Shown in pieces: positions 35,124-48,582 of a DNA stretch of 64,000 nt. This DNA comes from Polyodon spathula (Eukaryota > Chordata > Actinopteri > Acipenseriformes > Polyodontidae): positions 23,669,689-23,733,688 of the forward strand of contig NC_054534.1 of NCBI RefSeq assembly GCF_017654505.1, read 5' to 3'. Each line of letters opens with the position of its first letter. The first letter of the stretch is position 1. A program made the position numbers and the translations under genes. A model generated the notes under the pieces. That model was given only the letters and a program-made list of their open reading frames with translations, searched no databases and was not told the origin of the DNA.

Positions 35124-36782
35124 ACAGCTATATGTACTTTAAGGTAGATCACTCTACACACCAGAGTGTTAAACACTGCTATAAACCTGCTTGGAAAAAT
35201 CCTATTCTCTGACTAGTTAGCTGCGTTCTATCAGCCATATGTAAATTCCACACAACCTTTCAACAGACGCATCACCTTTGATTCAAATTCCTCCGCCACT
35301 TACCTGTCCTAATTATATAACATGTAATACCTAGAAGTAACCACTAACTTAAAAAAATGTCAGACCCAGAATCAAATTGTAATCTTTTTAATGGAAAAAA
35401 CTGTTGAAGAATGGTATGAAGTTGAATTTCCTGATTCAGACAAAGTAACAGTAATTACATTTCTTTTACAAAATTGGCACAGTGAAATAACAGAACCATA
35501 ACTGAATAAACACACAATAAAGGCTTCTGAATGGGCTGTGAATATCCCACAAAAATCACTGATCTATAACTAAAGTTGATTAAAGTTTTATCAGATTTAT
35601 TTATGTAATGTACTGTTTAAATATGTATTTCCATTAATGAAATAATAAATTAGTACTATGTTAATCTAACTGATGTACAGAATTTACTTAATACACATTT
35701 TAATCAATATTTATTATATTTATGAATAAACTGATGTTCACTTATTAAAATAAAAAAAACCTCTCAAACTATTTTTTTTGTGCGTAATGATATTTACTGT
35801 TATTGAAAGCTTTGTTGTTTAATTTTCTGTGTTAATTTAAAAAGTAAACACATCTAAAAATCTTTTTACAATAGCATTAAGGCACTCCAGGGGGCCAGTT
35901 GACATGATATAACTGTACACTTAAGGGTTAAAGGCATGTTCTGTCACGTCAACCCACTCCTTGTCGGGTCTTAATGCTTCAGCCTTCTTGATTTTGTTTC
36001 CAATACACTATCTTTATGATTCAATGTCTCACGTTATATTATCTATCTATTGATCTAGCTTTCTACTGTATAAATCATTGCAATACAGTGTTAGACTTGC
36101 TGTTCTGAATATAATTCATTGGGACAGAATCATTGGCATCACTGGTATATAGTAAGCGAAGGCATTCGATTCTTCTAACTGTCTTGTTCTTTCAATTCAG
36201 CTTTTTTTACCCAGGATCTTTATTTGCGAGGTTGTAAAACTTTACATAGTTGATGTTCTGCAGTATTTTAACACTTGAAAACAGCCTACAGACAGAGATG
36301 AGCTGTCTGTCCTCTTTCTTGCAGTTGAGATACAAGACACAAGCAAATTAGTTGGGTGCAGAGATACAGAATCACTTTCTATTACTTTCATCAAGATTTT
36401 ATATTGTGGCATGACCTACTTTCACATTAGTAACTGATTTGCTGTCTTATTCTCCATCTACTTGTCTCTGAACACTGCATTTAAATATTAATAAGTCAGC
36501 ACAAGCACATTCTGAGCTTTTGTCCTGGACATTTCTATCATTGATTCAAGTTTTAGTTCTAGAATGGCAGTAACAACTCTTGCCAAGAATTAAAAATGAA
36601 TGTATTTAGTGTTATGATAAATATAGTGGAGAAAAAAAAACTACAGTAGCAAAAGGCTTTTTTATTTACCTAGTATAGAAAAACTACTAAACATTTAATT
36701 AGATGGGGAAATCAAAAAAGTAATAAAGTAGTGTGTGTGTGTATATATAATACAAGCTCAGCTAAATGCTACTAGAAGTACA
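35124..36782. other. Intergenic AT-rich sequence
   Basis: No ORFs or repeat ends recognised. Confidence 0.55.
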
Positions 36783-37389
36783 AATGTTTCAACATCACAT
36801 CAACTGTTCAGAGGAGATTGCGTGCAGCTGGCCTAACTGGAAGAATTGTTGCAAAGAAACCATTGTTAAGAGTGCAGAATAAGAAGAGACTTGCCTGTGC
36901 CAATAAACACAAAAAGTGGACATTTGAGGAGTGGACATCGGTCTTATGGACCAATGAGTCAAAATTTGAAATATTGGGTCCAACCGCTGAGTATTTGTAA
37001 GATGCAGAGAGGGTGAGTGCATGCATTCTGCATGTGTGGTTCCCAATGTCAAGCACTGAGGAGGCAGTGTCATGGTCAGGGGTTGCTTTGCTGGTGACAG
37101 AGTTGGTGATCTTCCATCAGGATTATGGCTAGTTGGTCAGTCCTTCATTTTTCAGCAAGATAATGACCCGAAACGCACCTCAAAGTTGTGCAAGAACTAT
37201 CTGGCAAAGAAGAAAAGTGAAGGACAACTCAATCTAATCACCTGGCCTGCCCAGTCTCTAGACCTCAATCCCATAGAACTTGTATGGGACAAAATGAACA
37301 GAAGAGTCAAAGCAAAGCTACCCACAAGTGCCCTACATCTCTGGGAATTGCAGCAGAATTGCTGGGAAGACATGTCGGGTGATTGTTAA
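36783..37389 (+). pseudogene. Tc1 transposase C-terminal pseudogene
   Basis: It starts within the second HTH region (QTVQRRLRAAGLTGRIVAKK). The expected first catalytic Asp block reads LWTNESKFEI, with Asn replacing Asp. A frameshift near 37000 follows. The later part is readable again with QQDNDPKRTSKLCKNYL (second Asp) and QSLDLNPIELVWDKM (catalytic Glu), stopping at 37387-37389. Confidence 0.85.
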
Positions 37390-37616
37390 GGCAAAGGGTA
37401 GCTAACAAAGGGTGGCTATTTTGAGGAATCCAAGATTTAGAGAAAATTTTCAATTTTCTTGAACATTGCTTTGATACTCCTTATGTTTTGTTTTGTATAT
37501 TGTAACATATGTTTTCATTTTCAAGTATTTACAGAAACGTATACGACGTAAAACATTGTCAATTATGAAAAAAACCGAGTTTCCAGCAAGTGTACTCAAA
37601 CTTTTGACTAGTACTG
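36783..37616 (+). mobile_element. 5'-truncated Tc1/mariner element
   Basis: Only the right end is present (ACTCAAACTTTTGACTAGTA then CTG at 37616, a Tc1 terminus followed by TA and a microsatellite). The left end and transposase N-terminus are missing. Coding remnants run on the + strand. Confidence 0.85.
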
Positions 37617-37776
<160 letters not shown>

Positions 37777-38186
37777 ACATGTACAGTAGTTATATATGGA
37801 GCAATCATTTCTTCATGAACCAGGAGGAACCATACAAATTGCAACTGCTTTAATGCTAACGAAAAGCATTGTCTTTAAGAAACTGTCTCACTCCTATTGG
37901 CAAGTGTGATGGGTTACACCCCGCCCCTGTGTGTATTGTATTATTTGTTGTATTATTATTTTAAAATGTATGGTTTAGTGTGTTAAAAACTGTTTTATTG
38001 TTATTATTGTTTGACAGCCTGGATGGGGTTAAAATGCCCCATCCAGATAAAATCATGAGAACGCGTGGTCAACAGCAAGTGATTATTGATAAACTGGCTC
38101 TTGACCACATGCATGAGAAAACCTGTGCTGAATGTGGTCGAGGGATAAATTAGGTAATTGATGGCCAGTTAATCCCTCGGCTAGGA

Positions 38187-38193
38187 TATAAAA
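38187..38193 (+). promoter_or_regulatory. TATA box of the solo LTR
   Basis: TATAAAA lies within the LTR about 280 bases from its start. It is followed about 30 bases later by a segment that would be the R-region start (TGGTGTGTTCAGAGGTGG). Confidence 0.5.
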
Positions 38194-38512
38194 ACAAGCA
38201 GCTTTGGCTGAACAGGGTTGGTGTGTTCAGAGGTGGAACAGGAGTCGTGAGTAGGAGAGAAACCTGAAGTAAATCATTGCTATGCGTTCTGGGTGTACAA
38301 CAGCACCATACATGATTGTTTGTTCCGTGTCTGTATTTTCTGTTTATTTTGGCCACTGTGCCGTTTTGTTTTGTAAAGTGTTTCTGTTTTGTTTAAGCCT
38401 TTTATTATTAACCGGCACATCAGCGCATTCATACCCTAGAGCTGGCTGGGTCTCTTCCGGTTCTGATGTCACCAGGGCCGGATTAACCCATAACTGGGCC
38501 CTGGGCAAGCAT

Positions 38513-38705
38513 ACACGTGTGGGCCCCTACCCCTGAACAAACAGCCACACACACATATACATGTGCGGGCCCTACCCCTGAACAAACAGCCACACACACA
38601 CATACACGTGCGGGCCCTACCCCTGAACAAACAGCCACACACACACACACACACATACATGCGGGCCCTCCCCCTGAACAAAGAGCCACACACACACACA
38701 CACAC
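38513..38705. repeat. Minisatellite of GGGCCC...CCTGAACAAA units separated by (CA)n
   Basis: Four copies of a unit of about 55-65 bases, each with GCGGGCCCTACCCCTGAACA (or a close variant) followed by AACAGCCACACACA. Differences in unit length come mainly from the CA run. It derives from the hAT subterminal sequence, which has a related GGGCCC motif at both ends of the element. Confidence 0.9.
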
Positions 38706-38778
38706 ATCTCTATATACATTACAGCCTTTATAACTAGCCCTCAACCCTTTTACAACACTTAAAATTCTAAGTTTGAAG

Positions 38779-38841
38779 CAGGGGCACTAGAACGAGGGAT
38801 ACTGGGGGTGCGGTACTTTAAAAATTGTTCCAGTGCCACTG
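38779..38841. mobile_element. 63 bp TIR element with 8 bp target duplication (hAT-type)
   Basis: Ends CAGGGGCACTAGAAC and GTTCCAGTGCCACTG are inverted repeats with two mismatches over 15 bases. The flanks GTTTGAAG (38771-38778) and GTTTGAAA (38842-38849) match at 7 of 8 positions. That pattern is a hAT-type insertion or deletion derivative so short that it is almost only TIRs. Confidence 0.7.
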
Positions 38842-39542
38842 GTTTGAAATTATTATGAACAACTGAATGAATCTGACAGAAAATTAAACTATAGGGGGTA
38901 TGCTAAATACATTTCAGATTAAAACAAACAAAAAAAAACTAAAGCCTACATGAAATCCTGTTTTTTCACTAACGGTAGATAAACAATAGTCCACGAACAT
39001 AAACAGTAAAAAGCAAACATGCCTGTACATTGTTGTGCAGTCAAATACATTACAGTTTAGTGCACGCAAAATCGTCAATGTTTCCTTGATTTTATTTTAA
39101 TCAAGGGAGGCTGAATGGTGTGGTGTTAAATGCGCTATTTTATTTTACCACAGAATTAGTTTTGTCTTGTTTACAATATGTGTTGCAAGCTGCAGCAGAA
39201 CTCAATGGAGAACACAACAGGGCTCGGACTCAGAAATATCACGCGAGCACGTCCAACAATCTTTTAAAAACTGCATCTCCACAAGCATGGAATAATGTGG
39301 GAATACAGAATTCTGTGGGGTAATATTACAGAAACACCTGTCAGAACAATTTGATTTTGAGATACATGCCTTGGTTCAAATGTCAGTGAGTGAAGTTTTT
39401 CCAGTCAAATCTGTATATGTAAAAAGAAAAACATATACATAACAGTTTTGGGCCCCTCCTGGAGTTCGGGCCCTAGCCACATACCTAGTTTGCCTATGCA
39501 TTAATCTGGCCCTGGGTGTCACCACCAGCCATCCTGGTAACA

Positions 39543-41843
<2,301 letters not shown>

Positions 41844-42036
41844 CAGGGGTGCCCAATCTTGGTCCTGGAGGGCCAATGTCCTCCTGGCTTTTGTTCCAAC
41901 TGTCCCCTAAATTACTTACTTGGACCAATCAAGCACTTATTAAAAGCTTAATTGGTCCAATTAAGCAATTTAAGGGACAGTTGGAACAAAAATCAAGAGG
42001 ACATCGGCCCTCCGGGACCAGGATTTGGCACCCCTG
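41844..42036. mobile_element. Foldback MITE, probably hAT-derived
   Basis: Nearly the whole 193 bases form one inverted repeat. Left CAGGGGTGCCCAATCTTGGT and right CAGGATTTGGCACCCCTG pair, followed inward by GGGCC...GTCCTCCTGGC / CAAGAGGACATCGGCCC and by TTGTTCCAACTGTCCC / GGGACAGTTGGAACAA. The centre is AAGCTTAATTGGTCC-like. CAGGGGTG ends are typical of hAT MITEs. The flanks GAGTAGAC (41836-41843) and CTGTAGAC (42037-42044) agree at 6 of 8. Confidence 0.85.
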
Positions 42037-45000
42037 CTGTAGACTCTATAGTATTTTGGAAACTCTAGTTTAGATGCATTCATTGCACACACATTCTACA
42101 GAAACAAATATATTCGCATAAAAAGAACATGCGTGACTGAAAAAAAAATCTTCCCAGATTGCTTCTGTTTTTTTTTTTTTTTTTTTTTTTATGAAAACAT
42201 GGCGAGTTCTAAAGGAATCAGGTTTAATTGGGAAGCTGAAGAAACCGTCTGTTTTTTACAGTCAGTTGAAGAATTTGATGTGGCTACTGCAAAGTAGAAT
42301 TTATATAAAACATAGACAATTCACAGGTTTATCAGTTGGGTTCCTAGTTGGAGAAGTTAATATAATTCTTAAAAATATGAGCTAATAAGCCTATAAAGTG
42401 AATAATACAACACATATGATGATTACATAATCAGTAAAACTACAGCTTTACATATACTTAACTAAATCCATCCCACGTACTATATAACCCATTATTATAC
42501 TATAACCCACTAACCACCCTATCTCCCACTGTTAACACACTTTATTAAAATAGGATATATAAAACTAAAAGCCTGTTAAAAGAGGTTAAAAATGAATTAA
42601 CATACAATTTACTGGTGCATACTTAAAGCACATAGAAACATAAAATGAAGGGGAGGGGGGTTGATTGGCTAATATATTGCCAATTAAGAGGGGATTAAAA
42701 AGCAGCTTCAGGGGTTGATTCGAGAGACTGGTGCCTTGTGCTGAGACTTGCGGCACAATTGAGAGAGAAGCGCAGATCACGGTGATAGCACGGGACTCCT
42801 AAAGACAGCAGCTTAAGGGTTGATTTTCATTCGGGACAGAGAGCATCCCAGCCAGAGACTGGCAACTTTGTAAAGTATTACCCTCTTCCCCTCCCTTTTT
42901 CTGACAGTATTTTCTTGTCTCACTTTTATATTGATGAACAATTTTAGGGTTTTAGGATACATAGTAAGAGTTCTGTTCTATAAGTTTTAGGCACAGTAAT
43001 TTATGTTAAATTTATTTTTTGGTGCTGTGTAGTTCTTTATTGGTTTTCAATGTGTGTGATGTAGTATTAGGTTTGATTAATTATTTGTATTGCTTGATGT
43101 TTTAGAATTTTCACATATGATTTGCATGGTATGAAATTTAGTAGATTGTTCACTTATTTGATTATTTAGGTGGAACCCCTGCGGCCCTGCTCCATGTTAA
43201 ACTGCTGTGACTATATCCATGAGTTTGTACTTTGCACTAATTGTGATATATTCATGAAGGATTCTGTGCTTTTTATATGAAAACCTGCATGTGTGTTTGA
43301 TTGTCAGCCTATTTGTTTCTGCGCCCGCCAGACCTCCCTGGTAAAGAGGTGGTGCATACTAAAGCTATGCATACTAATGCATTTTTTTTTTACCTTTTGT
43401 GTTGTGCTTGATATCATTTTAATACAGATTCGGTATGGATTCGATATGGGGCTCCAAAGAGATTATCTATCTAAAGCTTTATTAAACCAGTCAATGCGTT
43501 TTAGCTAGATATTTGCTAAAAATGTGAATCATTTTTTTGTTTAAAGTAGAGAAATGCAATGGAAATGGTCTAGCGAACAATTTTCTAGTGTCTTTATTTA
43601 CAGCATTTCTTGCGAATAACCTTAGCCCGCCAATGATGTCATCATGTTGAGCAGTTTATATGCTAGAAATAGGTTTTGATGGAAATGGCGGCGCGAACGA
43701 TTTTCTAGAGTATTTATTTACTGTGAATAATCATAATGCGCATAAACATTTTATTTTCTTCGACATAATGAAAGTATGGATGAAGTCATCAGAAGAAACC
43801 AAACTGAAATGGTGCAGAGGTCCATGGAACCTCCTTTACAATCAGCTGCTGAAGGCTACCATTCTAAATTTGATTGCTTGCAATCGTGTCATGACCCTAT
43901 CTGAATTGCTTAAGACTTGTTAATCTTCAGCTGGAGAATGGTGTGAATTTATCTGCAGAGGGGAATGAGGCAACCAGTCCGGACCAAACATTCTGTAGTA
44001 ACTCTATGTATTGCTCAGCTGTCTTGGTAGTTCTAGTGTTAAATGATTAAAAACTCACTTATTACTCAATGTTCTGGTGAAAAGCCCTTCAGCTGTATAG
44101 AAATGTCCAAAATGACCAGAAATACATTTTTTTTAATCATTTAAACCTTTTGTGTAAATCCAAAAAAACTCTATCGTTTCCAACACGTGAGAATTATTCC
44201 CATGTATTGCATACCATATGTATTTGTTTTAAACTGGTAGCTAAACATACTAAAGTGTTTTTTTTTTAGTACTCACCCTCTCTGATTGGTAAACTTTTCA
44301 GTGGGAAATATTGCTGTGTTTTTGGATGTTGGGCTCCAGTGACGTGGTGGCTACACTAAGCACAGCATGCAGGTTACTAAAAGCAGTAACAAAGCTTCGT
44401 TTTCACCATTGAATTGTTGTTGGACTGTTTACAATCACTGCCTCACCTCTACACCTGTGCACTGTTAACCACATGTTCACAGGTGGACATTGTGTATCTT
44501 GTATTGGTAGTAAAAATAGTTTGTAATTTCTTCTATTGCTAAAGGTCTTGCTACTCTACAGCTTTTTTGCAGTATACTCTTACATCAACAGTGCAGGTGA
44601 CAGTGAGGCTGTATTTGTTTAGTTTTTTTTAGACTGTTGGCATGGTATGGCCTCTAGGACAGAAAAGAATGCTTACATGGCAGCTACATTTCATTCCAAC
44701 TCAACATGCATGTTGCAGATGATTTGCTCTTCAAAAAGCCTTAAAATTAATGAAGAATTATGCATATCTTCTGAACAACATGCTAAATTGTTCCTCAATG
44801 TATTTTAATGTATTGGCAAGACGTTAACATAATCTGTCATATTCTATTATTCCAGTTTGTACCAGGGGTAATATTAAATCAAGCCAGTTACAGAATTTCA
44901 TAAAAATAGAAGGCACAATCTCTAGACACATCATCTGTATTGAATTTGAGTTCATCAAAGTGAATGTGCATTACACAGATTCGCTTGAGTTTTAATAGAA

Positions 45001-45343
45001 TAGCTGATTTCTTTTTGAGATTTATAAGCACTGACTTCTTCTTTGAACTGTGTTATTAAAATCTCTTAGCAGATTGTGCATGTCAAATGAATTCAGGAGC
45101 AGTTTTACTAAACTGATCTTTAATTAAATATATGGGACCTATTTTTAACAGGTTTTATTTTCTCAAACATATTAAATTATGCAGACAGTCATGCCGTGTT
45201 AGAGAACGTACTGAAATTTACAGCATTCTCGTGATTCTACTACTATTCTACTATTACTATTCTACTACTGTACTGTGTGTACAATGTATGTAGTTTCAAA
45301 ATTCATTTTAATTGCAAAACCATTTGCTATAATATATTTTGCT
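42037..45343. other. Intergenic sequence
   Basis: A T-run lies at 42170-42190. An imperfect duplication of about 60 bases with 120-base spacing lies at 43555-43618 and 43675-43732. A GC-richer block at about 42650-42890 looks promoter- or LTR-like but has no recognisable ends. No supported gene. Confidence 0.5.
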
Positions 45344-45664
45344 CCCTTATGGAAACAAAAACACATTTTTCATATATTGTAGAAAAGTATGATCCTTATC
45401 TTTTTATATAGAAATTGTCCCCTTTTATATATAATCTAGTTTAATCTGTAATCCATATATTTTATATGTTGAAAATATGGTGCACCATATATTTATTAGT
45501 CTGTAATCCATATAAAGTAAATATACGGATTACAGACTACAATATATTTAAAATACATCCCATATTTTAAATATATAAAAAAGGGGGTCAATTTTTATAT
45601 ATAAAAAATATAAGGATCATACTTTTCTAACATATATTAAATGTATATGTTTGTTCCATAAGGG
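45344..45664. mobile_element. Long-palindrome MITE of unassigned superfamily
   Basis: Ends CCCTTATGGAAACAAAAACA (45344 onward) and TATGTTTGTTCCATAAGGG (to 45664) are inverted. Further inward, AGAAAAGTATGATCCTTAT (about 45383) pairs with ATAAGGATCATACTTTTCT (about 45610-45628). A nested inner palindrome (TAGTCTGTAATCC ... GGATTACAGACTA, about 45497-45538) sits in the middle. No TTAA or 8 bp duplication is evident. The structure supports a foldback element; the family is unknown. Confidence 0.75.
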
Positions 45665-46066
45665 CTACCCACCACTCAGATTGTCTTGATTTCAGCTTTA
45701 TTATTCCTACTTCATTTTTGTCAATGACAGTCTATGCCCTTACAATGGTGCAATGTTTATTTTATTTTTTATTATGGTTTTAGTAGAATCATGCACTTGC
45801 CAAGTCATTTCATCACTTCATGCCACTGCTGTAAAGCATGTGAGTTCCTTTGGGATGCAGCTGATTGGATAGTGACAGTGATGATAGAGCTGAAGAGGTG
45901 GAATCATTTCACTCTAATGGTGAACCACCTAAGAAGTAACAGTAAAATGGACTCCTTGAAAGCAAGCTTTTCACACTGACTGATTTGCTATAACACACAT
46001 TCACTGCTTTGTGTTGCTGCTACTGTCTAATTATTTTTGTAAATGTAGGGTAGCACTGACTCCAGG
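45665..46066. other. Intergenic sequence
   Basis: Nothing recognised in this stretch before the truncated LINE copy. Confidence 0.5.
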
Positions 46067-46587
46067 CTGTACAATGCACTAGTAAGACCTCATCTTGAAT
46101 ATTGTGTTCAGTTCTGGTCACCTTGCTATAAAAAAAATATTGCTGCTCTAGAAAGAGTGCAAAGAAGAGTGACCAGAATTACTCCGGGCTTAAAAGGCAT
46201 GTCATATGCAGACAGGCTAAAAGAATTGAATCTGTTCAGTCTTGAACAAAGAAGACTGCGTGGCGACCTAATTCAAGCACTCAAAATTCTAAAAGGTATT
46301 GACATTGTCAACCCATGGGACTTTTTCAGCCTGAAAAAAGAAACAAGGACCAGGGGTCACAAATGAAGATTAGACAAATGGGCATTCAGAACAGAAAATA
46401 GGAGGCACTTTTTTACACAGAGAATTGTGAGGGTCTGGAATCAACTCCCCAGTAATGTTGTTGAAGCTGACACCCTGGGATCCTTCAAGAAGCTGCTTGA
46501 TGAGATTTTGGGACCAATAAGCTACTAACAACCAAACGAGCAAGATGGGCTGAATGGCCTCCTCTCGTTTGTAAACTTTCTTATGTA
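46067..46587 (+). mobile_element. 5'-truncated CR1-like LINE copy
   Basis: Close match to the last 530 bases of the full-length LINE at 48583..52822, starting inside the reverse transcriptase C-terminus (LYNALVRPHLEYCVQFW). It runs through the 3' UTR (GGCCTCCTCTCGTTTGTAAA) to the TTCTTATGTA tail. The frame carries a stop (TGG to TGA, in GHKW) and a few substitutions. Abrupt loss of homology at 46067 is the usual 5' truncation of non-LTR elements. Confidence 0.93.
46157..46366 (+). pseudogene. LINE reverse transcriptase C-terminal fragment
   Basis: Encodes MQRRVTRITPGLKGMSYADR and on to KKETRTRGHK before a premature stop at 46364-46366. The intact element continues with a Trp codon there. It is part of the truncated LINE copy. 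Confidence 0.9.
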
Positions 46588-47746
46588 TTGTAATCATTTA
46601 AATTGTCCAGGCTTACCATAAGCCATGCACATACCAATTCCCACTAAGAAAAGGCTGCTTAAAAGTGGCAAGAAAATGAATGTCAATACATGGCCTGGTC
46701 TGTGATTACTACACACAATGCTTTGTGATGAGGTGTTATTTTAAGTGATTTTAGATATTTTAGATCCACCAGGTTATGTAGCCTAACTCACTGGGAAAAC
46801 AATTTCTTCAAATTCTTGTGCAACTTGACAAATCTTGTTAAAGTATTGGAAAAATAAAAAGGCATATGTCAACTCAAACTCCGTAGATGAAATTCATCCT
46901 GAGGCATACGCATTATTTTTCATTATAGATTTTGGGATTTACCAGCAATTTAATTCACAAACTACACTGTTTATAACCCCAAAGCATAAACTAAGCTAGC
47001 GAAAAGGAGAGCATCATTGTGTTTAGAGTTCAGAGAGTAATGGCATGGGAAATCACAACCACAATTCAGGTTTCATATGAATAATAATATGAGCAATGAG
47101 GTTACGCTTCTATTGCAAATGCCACATATCAGTGCTCTTCACAGTATAGTAGACAGTAGGCTCTCACTGCATTTCACCGTGTTGTTGTCCAAGGTATATT
47201 CCAGGTACAGCATTAGATATTAATTTATATTATATGCTGGAAAAATCATATACCTTGATATACTTTTAAAAACTGATGCCAGTTCCAAAGGAAATTTGTT
47301 CACGTTTCATACATTTTGAATGTGGGTGCAGGATTAAAGTATACAATAAAATGCAATTGAATATGCGGTTATATTCTTTTTTTTTTTTGTTTTAAAAAGT
47401 GCATCTGAAGGAATTTTTGCAGAAAAGATTGAGGATAAGCCTTGTCAAAAATGAAAGCCCTTAGACTTCATCTACAGGCCTCAAAATTAATTTGTATGAC
47501 ACTCTAACCCACCTGTACTTAATTGTTATTTTTCAGACAGCACTACAAATGCAGGTAGGTAATTGCAATTTTATGGGAAGTAAAAATAATTGCGTTTTTG
47601 AAGTAGAACTGTATTAGACAGAGGAATACATGAAGAACAACAAGGTGGGGAACTTATTGGCCATTTTAATTGGCTCATGAAACAATTTTAAGCCTAGTAT
47701 GATCATTTAACCTTGGAAATGTTGTTCAACAGATCTTTTTTGGAAG
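46588..47746. other. Intergenic AT-rich sequence
   Basis: No ORFs or repeats recognised. Confidence 0.55.
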
Positions 47747-47751
47747 CTGTC

Positions 47752-48458
47752 TGTAGCAGGGCAGGAGCCCTGCACATGAAGAGTGGGTTTTATGTGTATA
47801 TATTGTAATTCATTTAAAGATGTACCTGATGCTCCTGGGATAGCCTGCCTGCTGTGTATGATTGCCAGCTGTGGATAATCAGCAGGTAGGTGTGTTCCAG
47901 CACCGCGTCGGTTATATAGAGGTCCTGTTTCTTCACCTCGGGGATGCTGCAAAGCCACGGACAACGGGCTAAAGATCGTCCACGCTACCCAGACATGGAG
48001 ACCTGGCTGCGTGATCCTGATCACCGTGAGAGTGACCCGGGATCAGAAGCGAAACCGCCGACGGTCCAGCTAGTAGTCGGAGTCGGGGTTTGGTTGGGAT
48101 TAAACAGATAAGATTAGTCAGTGATTTGTAAATCTCTCTAATGTATAGTGAGCGAGGTGTATAAAGCAGGACCTCCATGTGTTATGGAGTAGCGCACGCC
48201 GTTGTTACGGCACCTTTTTATATTTGATAGTTTTTTGTGCTGTGTTTTATTTTGCACTTTTTGTACAGATTGCTGTAGCCGTCCTCTCTGCATTACCATC
48301 GTTGGAAACGTCACATGACCATTTGTATTTACTTTCACTTTGTTTGTGTTAATAAATCCTGTGCGCCTGTGCTGGCGTTTCAACTTCAACCCCTGTCTTG
48401 ATCTCCTGTCTGTCACTCAGCAGCGAATGCACACACCAAGAAGCAAGACCCTGTTACA
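47752..48458 (+). mobile_element. Solo LTR with perfect 5 bp target duplication
   Basis: It begins TGTAGCAGGGCAGG and ends AGACCCTGTTACA, so the terminal TGTARCAGGG is inverted at the other end (9 of 10). CTGTC lies directly outside both ends (47747-47751 and 48459-48463). Inside are a TATATA motif (47913 onward) and AATAAA (48351-48356) near the 3' end, the expected order for an LTR read on the + strand. Length is 707 bases. No gag or pol lies beside it, so it arose by LTR-LTR recombination. A 5 bp duplication fits Gypsy-type elements and some endogenous retroviruses; which one is not determined. Confidence 0.88.
48351..48356 (+). promoter_or_regulatory. LTR poly(A) signal
   Basis: AATAAA located 102 bases before the end of the solo LTR, the normal position for an LTR poly(A) signal. 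Confidence 0.6.
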
Positions 48459-48582
48459 CTGTCACATAAATCTGAACTATTGCAGAAAATATTGTAAATA
48501 ACACAGACAGGTGTTATATCTCAAATAGAAGTGGCATTGGGTCTTTAATGTGCTTCCAGCTAATGTTCTTGTTGCATGCTGT

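Larger units (their letters stand above)
38473..39514. mobile_element. Non-autonomous hAT element with 8 bp target duplication
   Basis: Left end CAGGGCCGGATTAA (38473-38486) and right end TTAATCTGGCCCTG (39501-39514) are inverted repeats with one mismatch over 14 bases. The flanks GATGTCAC (38465-38472) and GGTGTCAC (39515-39522) match at 7 of 8 positions, the 8 bp duplication expected of hAT. No transposase ORF is recognisable in the 1042 bases. The left part holds a minisatellite (38513-38705), and a second, tiny TIR element sits at 38779-38841. Confidence 0.88.
37905..39542 (+). mobile_element. Solo LTR interrupted by a hAT element
   Basis: The segment starts TGTGATGGGTTACACC and ends ATCCTGGTAACA (TG...CA). 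It is flanked by GCAAG (37900-37904) and GCGAG (39543-39547), a 5 bp duplication with one mismatch. Removing the hAT insertion (38473..39514 plus one copy of its target duplication) leaves about 580 bases. A TATA box (TATAAAA, 38187-38193) and downstream T-rich sequence fit an LTR promoter on the + strand. No internal retroelement ORFs are adjacent, hence solo LTR. Superfamily (Gypsy-like or ERV-like) is not determined. Confidence 0.7.

Noticed and set aside
38469..38762. Cys/Val/Gly-rich and Thr/His-rich ORFs with internal repeats
   Set aside because: They arise from the minisatellite and CA repeats within the hAT element.
42650..42890. LTR or promoter-like block with a TTAAAAAG element
   Set aside because: No TG/CA ends with duplications could be found and no neighbouring retroelement coding sequence.
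43555..43732. Duplicated segment GGAAATGG...TTTTCTAG... as a tandem repeat family
   Set aside because: The similarity is only about 60 imperfect bases in two copies and has no further structure.
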